From assembly GCA_030278955.1 (NCBI GenBank), contig JAOANR010000003.1, positions 21,227,050-21,291,049 on the forward strand: DNA of 64,000 nt. Direction: 5' to 3'. The notes beneath the pieces were generated by a model. It was not told the origin of the DNA. It saw only the letters and a list, made by a program, of their open reading frames with translations, and did no database searches. This document shows, in pieces, positions 25,122 to 35,200 of the stretch. The DNA is from Hygrophila difformis. Taxonomy: Eukaryota; Streptophyta; Magnoliopsida; Lamiales; Acanthaceae. The translations under genes and the position numbers were made by a program. Position 1 is the first letter of the stretch. Each line of letters starts with the position of its first letter.

Positions 25122-25870
25122 CTAATAGTTGTAGAACCTAAATGGTTTGGGACCCCATGACTTCTCCTCAATCTCCAAGAAAACCGGGTAATGGTCCGAT
25201 AGAACAGACTCGCCCCTTTTCTGGATAACATTACCATTTATACACATCCAACCCGGGGTAACCAGGAACCTGTCAAGCCTACTGCACGCCCGACCTCCCC
25301 TTTCCACCCAAGTGAACCAGCCCCCCACTATCGGAAGATCAATTAATCCAAGATGATTGATGAACTCCCGAAACTCCCTCCTCGACCCTGCATTGTCACT
25401 CTCGCCCACCCCCTCCCCCTCCGACAAAACCGCATTGAAATCTCCGTTGAAACACCAAAATTCCCCATTCGATATGTCACATTATTGTATAAGCATCGAC
25501 CAAAAATCCGCTCTTTCTCGTCTGCTGTTAGGCGCATGCACAGAGACTAAATTCACTACCCCCTCCACACCACGGATTCTGCCTCTCACCCAAACAAACT
25601 TGTGGCATATCTCTACAACACTAAGACTACAGCATCCCGAGTCCCACACCACCAGCATTCCTCCTTAGTTCCCTTCCACCGACTGATAACATAAATTGCA
25701 CCCTCTAGAGCCCCACAACCTAGCCCGCCAGATGATCTTGAATCTCTCTCATCTTCGTCTCTTGAAAACAATAAATCATCGGCCGCAACTTCTTACATAA
25801 CCTCATAACAACCCTCTTCCGCCCCCCCCCCCCCCCTATTTAAACCCCTTAGATTACAAGAGACAATACA
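25122..25870 (-). pseudogene. LINE endonuclease domain remnant
   Basis: Starts near MCIVSCNLRGL, contains CFQETKM (the QETK active-site box) and ends with the conserved SRLDRFLVT and LSDHYPVFLEI boxes that carry the catalytic Asp and His. These pieces sit in different frames separated by stops (for example after NLRGL and within 25560-25760). A TAG at 25122-25124 then separates it from the linker to RT. It is non-functional as written. Confidence 0.8.
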
Positions 25871-26190
25871 CATATTGAAACCGAACCCAACCAATCCTCC
25901 AAACCCCCAATCGCCCTGCAACTACTCAATTTCCTTACATACCCTATCTAGAGTCTCAAGCCTCCCCAACTTGCACCCCAAACCCAGTGCCTTAGCCAAA
26001 TCCAAAATTGATTCAGCCTCCAACACATCAACTAATTTATTACCTTCTTTCGTCCGAACAGTGGCGTATATCCCCATACAACAGTGGACCCAAGACTAAT
26101 CCCTCGAGGATTTGCATGGGCTTTCGTCTCTCCCAAAACAGTTTTTTGCATATACAAGGCTCGAACCCAAGATCTTGGTTAAGCGACTAG

Positions 26191-26601
26191 AATCTCAATC
26201 CACTCAAGTCAACTGTTGTTGGTTAAATTTAATTAATGTAGTGGATTTGAAATTTTAATTATTTATTGATGTTATGTGATGGTGTATGTTTGGTGATTAA
26301 TTTTTAATTATTTCTTATAATGAAACTGAGACAAAAATGTTAGGGTGGATAAAAAGAAAAGTGAGACATAAATAATGGGATGAAGTATCAATTACACAAA
26401 AATAAATAAATAAAAACTAAAATTGGCCATTAGAAGTTCCACATTAGGTCATCGCGTGGAGAGTGCAATACACGCGGTCGTTGGGGCGTTGTCAATTTGG
26501 CCATAAATTCGGCCCGAATGCCCTGTGATGACCGAAAACCATAATAGAAACAATTAATGGCCTAAAAACGGAAATGACTCCTCGTAGTGGCCTAAAAAAT
26601 A
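26191..26601. other. Noncoding gap between LINE and the nested cluster
   Basis: AT-rich with no gene. The sequence before it (about 26155-26215, AGATCTTGGTTAAGCGAC and on) resembles a phrase often seen beside plant repeats. I see nothing else to annotate. Confidence 0.4.
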
Positions 26602-26703
26602 CTCCCTCCGTTTCTATAGGTTTGCACCATTGGTGCTTTTGACACTATTCGCAGATTAACTGTCTTATATTTTTTTACCATAGTTATGAAAAGAAAAACA
26701 TAG
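26602..26703 (+). mobile_element. Left half of a Stowaway-like MITE split by the nested insertion
   Basis: Starts CTCCCTCCGTTTCTATAGG after TA (26600-26601). It runs parallel to the MITE at 14172 (ACTTATATTTTT.., ATAGTTAT.., AAAACATAG) and breaks off where the chromovirus LTR begins. The right half is at 57385-57468, 31 kb away. Confidence 0.75.
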
Positions 26704-27385
26704 AATAATATTTAAGTATAGTATTGCAGCGGAAAATGTAAATAGGGCCGACATGGCCAAAACACGGGTTAAACAGGCCCGTTCATAATATAGTCTAAAG
26801 TACGAATTTAAAAACAAAATAACGTTTTTTCCCAAAGGATAAGTTCCCATGTATGAAATGCTCATGTTCACTCTACATATTCTGTAAGAAAAGAGAATAA
26901 AAATGGTTTGGTTAGCACAACTTGCTGAGTAAGTTAACACATGCATGATCGTAGGGTTTAAAAGCCATTAATTTTAATAATTAAATAAAAGCATGATAAT
27001 AGCATAATATTCAATTTAATCTAATCAACTATCCAATAGCATAATTCATTTCGGAGCTTTATTTAACAACACATCTCGCATGAATTAAATAAAAGCCATA
27101 ATTTAAATAAAGCATTTAAGTAATGTAATTGGACAACAAGCATAATTTAATCTAATTTAATTTAATTTAATATCCCCATTACATCCCAGATTCGGTATTT
27201 CAAAGTTTCACGATAGCATCGCGATGTCAACAAGTTTAGCCGATAGCCCGGCGGCCGCAACCGTATCAGCCATACCCAGTACCACTCCGGAGCCTCGGGA
27301 AACCCGTGTGGATATTCTCGAGAGTGTAGGCTCTATATTTCGCCGTTTTGGCAATATCATATCTCAAGTTTAGCGCGCGGGGTCA
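26704..27385 (-). repeat. Chromovirus 3' LTR, distal part, truncated
   Basis: Matches about 54985-55660. It ends in GGTCA (27381-27385), the left target duplication of the Athila element. Its outer end joins the MITE left half at 26703/26704, with the last 183 bp of the LTR absent. Confidence 0.9.
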
Positions 27386-27689
27386 TGATAATGGCCAGAA
27401 ATGACCATTATTTTCAATCCATTTCCGTGTCTTAAACGGGCATTTGATCGCATTCCGGTCTTACATTAAGTAAGAAAGCAGTCGAATTGGACTAATTTAT
27501 GCATAATTGTAAAAATAATAAGCTGGTGTGAAAAAGACATAAATATGTAATTTTATTACATATTTATGTTAGAAAAATCCAAAAACATGAGAAAAAGAAA
27601 AGGAAACAAAAAGATGGGAAAAAGATAGAAAAGCCCACAAAAAGAATATTTTCGGCCCATCTGGCCCAATCCAGCAGGCCCAGGAAGGC

Positions 27690-27930
27690 CTTTGTCGCGG
27701 AAGCCCTTTGGCGCGATGCAGTGTTCCGCGACAAAGGAGGGTTCCGCGACCAAGCAGCCCAGATGAAGAGGAAACCAGCCAAGCCCTTTGTCGCGATGAC
27801 CTTTGTCGCGATGGCATGCTCCGCGACAAAGGCATGACTCCGCGACCAAGACACCCAATTAGAGACACAAGACCCAGTCGAGAAGCCTTGCCACATGCAG
27901 TGTGTTCCGCGACCAACTTGATGCTCCGAG
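27690..27930. repeat. Palindromic module cluster upstream of the LTR TATA box
   Basis: About ten copies of TTGTCGCG(G/A) or its complement CCGCGACAA/CCGCGACC occur in 240 bp, arranged head-to-head so that pairs can fold (for example GTCGCGATGG facing GCTCCGCGAC). It is CpG-rich in otherwise AT-rich DNA. The 3' LTR copy is at 42875-43115, with two of the CpG sites mutated (27727 and 27842 equivalents). Confidence 0.85.
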
Positions 27931-28003
27931 ACAAAGCTGTGATGTGTGATGTCTTAAGACACAATGGGCTAGAATCAAGGCCCATGGGCTTAGGGTTACA
28001 CTT

Positions 28004-28013
28004 CTATAAATAT
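28004..28013 (+). promoter_or_regulatory. TATA box of the Athila 5' LTR
   Basis: CTATAAATAT lies about 70 bp after the end of the upstream palindrome cluster. The copy in the 3' LTR is at 43191-43200. It is the best candidate for the start of the U3-R transition; the transcription start was not determined. Confidence 0.6.
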
Positions 28014-28659
28014 GAGGTGTCTCCCATGAGCTAAGGGTTGGAAAAATTGGAATTTTGTTGAGCTCTCTTGAAGGCAAGCTTAGGAGTTCTTCCTTAGGTA
28101 GAGTAGTTTAGGTTTATTTTCATGTATTATTTAATTTTTGCTCTTAGTTTAGCTTAGTTTAGTGTTTTTACTGTTCACAATTACCTAGATAGCCACTTTT
28201 ATACCATGTTTTGGTTTCTAAACTCTTATTTTTAGGGTTTGTAATACCCAAATCATGGGTATTAACAACACCCCTTCAATAATATGGGAAAACATTCATC
28301 ATTTGTGTCCCAAATCATGAAATGGGTCTCACACCCCATGGATTTATGCTTTATTTTTCATTTCGGGGTCATTTGACCCCCATTATGCTATCTTTATGCT
28401 TACTGTTAGCATTTTATGGATAATGTTGTGTGAATGTGTGATCAAACCCTAGATTAGGACTCTTGCTTTATTTTAATATTCTGCCCAGCTTTGTTTATTT
28501 TTGTTTAAGCATGTTCTTCCTTATTTTGAATGTTTTTTGCTTGTTTTTAGCTTAGAATAGCTTTTTGATCTGAAATAGGGTGAGATCACGCTGTTTGCAT
28601 GCCACTGTTCATTTCTGCTTTTTCTGACTTTTGTCCTGAACCACCTCAGGCGCCAACCG

Positions 28660-29200
28660 CCTTTTGTCGCGGAACCACGTTCCGCGACAAAATGGTTGTT
28701 CCGCGACCAAGGTGTTTCAAGACACTTGTCTCCATAATTTAAAATCCTTTGTCGCGGAACACCTTGTCGCGGAGCCACGCTCCGTGACAAAACTTTCCAT
28801 GCATAGCGACGAAGGAGCCAAACTCTCGCATTTTGTCTGCATGGCTTTTTGTCGCGGAATCATCTTGTCGCGGAACCACGTTCCGCGACAGAATCTCATT
28901 CTGAGACAGAAAAATTATGACATGTTCCTTATTATTTGAACACTTTGTCGCGGAATCACCTTGTCGCGGAACCACGTTCCGCGACAAAATCTCCATGCAT
29001 AGCGACAAAGGTTCAAATGCTTTAGGAATTTTCTGAAAACACTTTGTCGCGATGTCACTCTTGTCGCGGAACCACGTTCCGCGACAAAATCTTGCATAGC
29101 GACAAAGAGGCGTTATGCTGCCAAAAATTCTAAAAACTTGTCGGGATACCCATGTCGCGGACCTCGGACCGCGACAAAACTTATGGTATCGCGACAAAGA
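28660..29200. repeat. Perfect-stem palindrome array in the LTR leader
   Basis: Three exact 27-bp palindromes (28664-28690, 28961-28987, 29061-29087) have arms TTGTCGCGGAAC and GTTCCGCGACAA around the centre CAC. A fourth, at 28865-28890, lacks the last arm pair. Imperfect ones lie around 28765 and 29153. Between them is a recurring GCATAGCGACAAAG or AGCGACGAAGG phrase. The same array is at 43847-44395 in the 3' LTR. Short reading frames on both strands with Cys-Arg-Gly or Arg-Asp-Lys repeats are just this array translated. Confidence 0.95.
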
Positions 29201-32099
29201 TTCACTTCTCTCTATTTTAATCTTAAACAATCTTCATTCTCTTTCTATATTATATTGCAACACTCACATCATAACCCCACGGGTTAAGGTGTAAAATTCT
29301 GGAATTGCAATATAGGGTGTTATGCTGCCCAAATTTTGATTCTCCATTTGCATCGCTTAATTAATTGAACCCTTGACTCATTAATGATTAAAGATTGAGA
29401 TTAGCAATAATCAAACTTCAATAATCATCATGATTAAAGGACCTTTGTTCAATTACCATTAAAACACTCTTCTATAAACAAAATCTTGATGGCTTAAGCA
29501 GATAACCCGGACTGTAATTAATTATGGTAGGAAGGATTATTTAAGACCATCAATTGTGGACCCAATCCACAACCGTGCATGAGAAACCAATGTCTCTCAT
29601 ACAAGGAATCTTCTTTTATTTCTTATTTATTTTGTCTTTGTGTGTTGTGTGGAACCATTAGTAAAGAATACATCAGACTAATGTTGGCGGGTATTCCCTC
29701 ATGGATAACTAGCTCGTATTCTGGGTATTACTTACTCATTGTTATTTTGCATGGTCTGGATGACTGTCAGTGGAAGCCTTGGCGGTTCGCCCATCCGGGG
29801 TTATAATAGCTGCTCGGCTGACTCCCATCCAGATACAGTTTATTTCTCCTATCTTAATTTCCAAACCCAAATTCCAATCTGTAATGGGAGCCAGTTGGCA
29901 TCAGTCAATGCCAGCTGACGACCATTATAGAAGGGAAGCATGTAGGTTTTTATCCGAATTCACAGACAGTGGAGGCCCAACTGGTGTTGACACCACCATT
30001 ATAGGGTCTAAGCTGTCTAAATTCGCTCCATCCGAGTAATTGGGAAATTGGACAGTAGATGTTTACAGTCCACCTGATTATTCTGCCATTACTTTGGTCT
30101 CTTGACTACTTCATATCTGTGTTTCACCTTCTGTCTAGACCCGCATCTATATTTTGGGTCAATTAATTTTACACTTCCCTATATCTTTATGCATGATAAT
30201 ATTATATACTATTGTGGTCTGTAATTATTTTGGGATCCTTCCCTTGGACAATAGAAGTCTAGATCTTAAACAGATATTGTGTAATAAATTTCCAAAAATC
30301 TCTTTATAAAATCCGGATCTGTTGTAAGGGATAAATTCCTCAGCTATGACTAATTCATATTCTGTCAAGGGTTGTATTTTGGGAAATTAGAAACAGATTC
30401 AGCGATTAGGTCTCACCTAGACTGAAAGGGTCTGTGTTTTAACTGAGAGTCTAGTACCTGATAGGGAATGATTTTCAAATCCTTTGTTTTCCAAAATTGC
30501 TGGTTGATGGAAATCTAAGATTGAGTGCTACACCGAGATGGGGTCCACTTGGACTCAAATACAGTGTAGTAAATAATCTTAGAGGAACATCATCCAGGCC
30601 TTGGTTACTTTCTAAGATAGGGTTGAGTTTTCTTTCAACTGCTATCCTCTTCCGCCAAAGCCTACTTTTGAGTCCTGAGTGAGTGCATCCGGAACGAACT
30701 AATTTATTAGTCCGTTTCATTAGTTTGTATCTCATAATCACCCGGAAGGAAGTGAACACACTAGTGGTTCACCAAGAGCCGGGAATTCTTGATCCATACT
30801 CCTTCATCTTGATGGGGAGCTGTCTCTTACTACCAGGGTCAGATTTTCAAAACCTCTGAGTGATAGGTTTTAAATGCTTTCTTTACTGCTTTCTTTTAAC
30901 CGCTTTCATTAGAGGTCACTCGGTTGTATTGAGAGTTATGTAACTGCTACTAGGATTGACAGTTAAGGGATAGTTCAGGGCCTGATTCGAATCTTTGGGC
31001 GTGACATGGGAGAATGATAGTGGTACTTGGCATTTCAATAAATGATATGTCGGGTGTTGCTTTTCCACCACAGATGAAGTAACACACCCAGGCCAGGGCA
31101 GTTACAAATCTGTGGTATCTTAGAATTTGCGGTCTTAAGAACATGTAAACTCATATTGTAAGTACCTGTCTGTTAAAGGGAAAGCATTATTGAGAGCATG
31201 AGAATTGGCTATCTGATAGAATTATCCCAAACAAAGATCTGCGTATAAAAATGGAAGTTTAATACAGCTCTATCTAAATCTTGTCCAAACTTTCATTCTT
31301 TTCTTCTTGTCCCTTCTGTCTTCATTGTGATCCAGCTTCACGGTTGGCACAATGTAATTTTTCCCTGCTTTCATAGATAATGTTTACCGCATTTTTAGAA
31401 TAATTTTTACCTGCTTCCTAGGATAGATTTATTCGCTTTGTAGAGTAATTTAGATGCTTTTGTAGTCTAGTTTAAATACATGTCAGTAGTAATTAATCAC
31501 CTTTTCAAACCTATTGAGCAATACGAATGGAAAATCTAGTAAAACGACGTGGACCCTGCTTCTATCGCACATCCTCCAGTGAACGATCCGGTCTTACTAT
31601 AAATTACTGCAATTTTTGACACCGTGCGCTTTCGGGCCACAGTTTCTTAAACACGAGCAATAAAAACATGACTACTTATAAATATATCCCTAATCACAAC
31701 CCCGCCATCATAAATTGGTTTCATTAAATAAGAACTAAACCAGGATCACGAATTTTTGGAAAATACTCATGTAGTGGGAGTCAGTCAAAAGTTTCATGGC
31801 AGGAAATCTTATGGCAAGAATTGATGAGAAGTATCATGGCATATTTGCCGGGGATCCTCAGTGTGACAGGCTGAAGGTCAACCTATGCCGGCTGTGCCAT
31901 GAGATTTGTCAACATTTCATGACAGAGAGGACCACAGCGCCATTTGAAACCAAAGCACCACACTTGAGTAATAAAAAGACTAATAATCTTGATATATCCC
32001 TAAACCCTTTCCCGTGAATCATAACTCTTTTCATTTAATAAATCTAACCTGGTATATTTTATGAAAACGCTCGTGTGGACGGAATTGTCAAAAGTTTCA

Positions 32100-32117
32100 T
32101 GGCGCCGTTGCCGGGGA
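32100..32117 (+). other. Athila primer-binding site
   Basis: TGGCGCCGTTGCCGGGGA begins immediately after the 5' LTR and is complementary to the 3' end of plant aspartate tRNA, the usual Athila primer. Confidence 0.92.
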
Positions 32118-32260
32118 GGATGCAGCGCCGTTTTATTTAGAGAATTACATTCCTCATTGCTCCTAGAATAGCCTATACATATAATTATAAACATTTACCT
32201 TCAGAACCAATTCTAACCTGGGGATTGTACAGGTACTGTCATCATTGAAGCCGTTGTTCT

Positions 32261-35200
32261 ATGCAAAGGAGGAAGCAGACGCCAGCCGAGATCCCGTTTA
32301 ATTCAGAGATAGAAAAGACAGCTCGACGTCTTAGGGCGGAGACTAAACGAAGAAGGGAACGGGAACGACAGGCACTACTTTCGCCAAGCACCAGCAGCGA
32401 TATTTCCGAGATGGCAAACCCTGACATCCCACCAATCATTCAACCCAATCCCCCACTTCACAACATTGAGGAAGACCCCGAAGATGCTGATAACGATGAT
32501 TTGGATGATCCCCCTCCCCAGATCATACAAGGAGGTGGGAACCCACCAAACATGGAGCAGCAGCACTTCGAGGCACCCCCTCCCAATCCGAACCAAAACC
32601 CACCAAACAACCAGAACCACCCAAATCAGCAAAATTTCCAAAACCAGCAAAATCAGCCATACCATAACCCCCATCAGAATCCCCCGAATCCGAATGACTT
32701 CAATGATCCGAGGAACTATTTCATGCCTCAGAACTACTACCCACAGCAGTACCAAGGCGGGCCTGAGAACAATCATCAAGCAGCAGCTGCGGCTGATTAC
32801 ATGCAGCCGATTTTAGAGCCATATCTGAATATTCCTGGACAAGCTCCATTCTTGGCCAGGAACTTCGAATTGAAGCCGGCCCTAATCAATCTAGTCCAGA
32901 GCAACCAGTTTGCCGGAGCAAGCCATGAAGACCCCCATGATCACCTGCAAACCTTCTTAGAATTGTGTGACACGATCAAAAATCGTGATGTATCTGCAAA
33001 CACTATTCGACTAAGGCTATTTCCCTTCTCTCTGACAAGCGGAGCTCGAACATGGTACAAGTCACTGCCCGTAAATCAGAAGTCTACATGGGAAGATGTG
33101 ATCAGAAACTTCTTAGCAAAATACTTCCCGAAGTCCAAGGTGGATGAATGCCGCTCCAAAATTGCGGAATTCAAAATGAAACCAGACGAGTCCTTGTATG
33201 ATGCAAAGGAAAGATTCTTCAACCTACTCAGAAAGTGTCCTCAACATGGCTTCCATGACTGGGAGAGACTGAGAAAGTTCTACAGTGGTCTGACCCCAGC
33301 ATGGAAATCCATGCTCGATGCTGCTGGTGGTCAACATTTTCTTTACATACCGATGGACCAAGCCTGGGCAAAGATTGAAGCCATGAGTGTCAACCGTTCT
33401 GTTCTAACTGATGATGGTAATCCCACTCCCCCTCGCGGTTTATGTGCTGTGAGTACAGTAGAGAAGTCAGACATTGAAAAGCTTCAAGAGCAAGTGGCAG
33501 CGTTGTCTGTAAATCAAGGAGTTGGAAGTTCTGCGCAGGGACAGCAAACTGATGTGATCTGTGGACTGTGTCAAGGTGCTCATGCAACTGACACATGCGA
33601 GCAAATCACAGCTGAGAGCTGTAACTATGCAGGAGCTTTTCCAAATAGACACCCGAATTTGTTTTACTCAAACAACAACGCCCTGAATTCACATCTCTTG
33701 AACAAGCCACAGCAACAACAGTTCAACCCTCAGCAGAATCAAGGATTCAATCAGAACAGGGGCCAACATTTTCAGAATCCAGGTTTCCAACCTCAAATCC
33801 AGCAGAGGCCGCCTCAGAATTTCCAGAACTTTCAGCCCAATCAGAGTTTCCAGCCTCAGTTTGTCCCAAACCAAGGCCAGTTGAATCAGAATCAGAATCA
33901 AAATCAGAATCAGAATCAAAAGCCTCCTTCAAGGCTTGAGAATTTGATGACTGATTTCATCACTAGTCAGAAAGAGATCAACAATCAACTGCAGGCCTCC
34001 ATCAGAAATGTGGAGACCCAAGTTACACAGATGGCTAATGAGATGCAAAAAAGGGACAAAGGTACATTGCCAAGCACTGCAGAAAAGAACCCGCAATGCA
34101 AGGCAATAACCTTGAAATCTGGAAGAGTACTAGCTGGACCGAAGGGAGCAGATACTGGAGCAGAATTTGAAGAGGATGATGTTGTTGACAATGCTGGTAA
34201 GGAAGCTGATAATGAGAATGAAGCGGAAAAAGAGACAGCCGAATTGCAGACTGAAGCTGCGCCTGAAACGGCTGAATCAGATAAGGGTACAGGTGAAGGT
34301 ACAACTTCCTTCCCCTCACCACCAAAAATTCCTAATAACAAGTACATGCCCAGGATTCCTTATCCTGCGCGTCTTAAAAATAAAGAGCATGATCTTAAAT
34401 TCAAGAAATTTCTGCAACGATTAAAGTCTGTAGAGATAACCATTCCTCTCACAGAAATGATTTCCGAAATGCCCATCTATGCTAAGTTCTTGAAAGAATT
34501 GATTTCAGGAAAAAGGCAGGTTGAGCAGGAAGAGGTAATTATTCTCAACAGCACATGCAGTGCCATCGTTCAGAGGAGAATGCCTGAAAAGAAGGAGGAC
34601 CCCGGATGTTGCACACTTCCAGTACAATTCGGAAAGGCCAAAGTGAGTATGGGGCTTTGTGATTTAGGATCAAGCATCAATGTGATGCCACTAGCTATGG
34701 CTATGCGCCTTAAGCTGGGGGAAATTCAACCGATCAGGATGAGATTGCAGCTTGCAGACAGATCGATTACTCAGCCCGTAGGAATCCTTAAGGATGTTGT
34801 GGTCAAAACCGGGCAGGTTCTTTTCCCGGTCGACTTCATCATCCTTGATATTGAAGAGGATTCTGAAATGCCGCTTATCCTTGGACGCCCATTTCTAGCC
34901 ACTGGTGGTGCACTGATTGACGCTAAATCCGGAAAGGTCACCTTAAGGGTCGATGGCGAGGAGATCATCTTTGATATGGAGAAATTGCAGAAATTTCCGA
35001 ATGACAGTTCTTGTTTTTCTTTTGAAAATGTAATAGTTAGGGAAGAGCTTGACTCTGAACTTGATTGTGGAATGATGCTGGATGAACCATCAAAGCAGGT
35101 ACTGAAGCCTGCCGGCGTGGAGCACAAAGGATGCAAAGCCGTTCACTTTGCCGATCCCGAAACAGGGGATCTGGAGGAGTTTGACGGCATCGAATTCCAT

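Larger units (their letters stand above)
21337..26190 (-). mobile_element. Degenerate L1-type LINE retrotransposon
   Basis: Read on the minus strand: the end of an ORF1-like frame (about 26060-25880), an AP-like endonuclease (about 25870-25130), reverse transcriptase (about 24950-23100), a zf-RVT zinc motif (about 22600-22520), a type-I RNase H remnant (about 22130-21700), and a poly(A) tail (T run on the plus strand, 21341-21358). This order is that of plant L1-clade LINEs with RNase H. Stops and frameshifts are spread along it, so it cannot encode a working protein. The 5' boundary near 26190 is uncertain and no target duplication was identified. A run of 15 C (25822-25836) lies just inside the endonuclease start. 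Confidence 0.88.
27386..32099 (+). repeat. Athila 5' LTR (4714 bp)
   Basis: Exceptionally long. It holds two clusters of the GTCGCGGA/TCCGCGAC module (27690-27930 and 28660-29200) on either side of a TATA box (CTATAAATAT, 28004-28013). No credible gene is present. Near the end, a segment around 31740-31800 (GTCAAAAGTTTCATGGCAGG) imitates the true LTR end plus primer site (TTGTCAAAAGTTTCATGGCG), suggesting an internal duplication of the LTR terminus. Confidence 0.95.

Noticed and set aside
22761..25668. Plus-strand frames over the LINE (for example 22761-23126, 23223-23681, 24369-24662)
   Set aside because: Antisense shadows of the RT and endonuclease coding sequence.
28660..29200. CRISPR-like array
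   Set aside because: Repeats are palindromic and evenly short, but spacing is irregular, the spacers themselves recur, and this is plant LTR DNA without cas genes.
28521..29230. Overlapping frames on both strands with Cys-Arg-Gly, Arg-Asp-Lys and Val-Ala-Glu repeats (also at 27556-28077, 38692-39018, 42741-43264 and 43708-44417)
   Set aside because: All are translations of the GTCGCGGA/TCCGCGAC palindrome arrays in an LTR; they exist in nearly every frame and have no start context.
31796..32017. 73-codon frame near the end of the Athila 5' LTR (also 46983-47204)
   Set aside because: Lies in a duplicated LTR terminus and shows no recognisable domain; kept as LTR sequence.
34035..34347. Minus-strand Ser/Leu-rich frames over Athila gag-pol
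   Set aside because: Antisense of the acidic, coding plus strand; no independent support.
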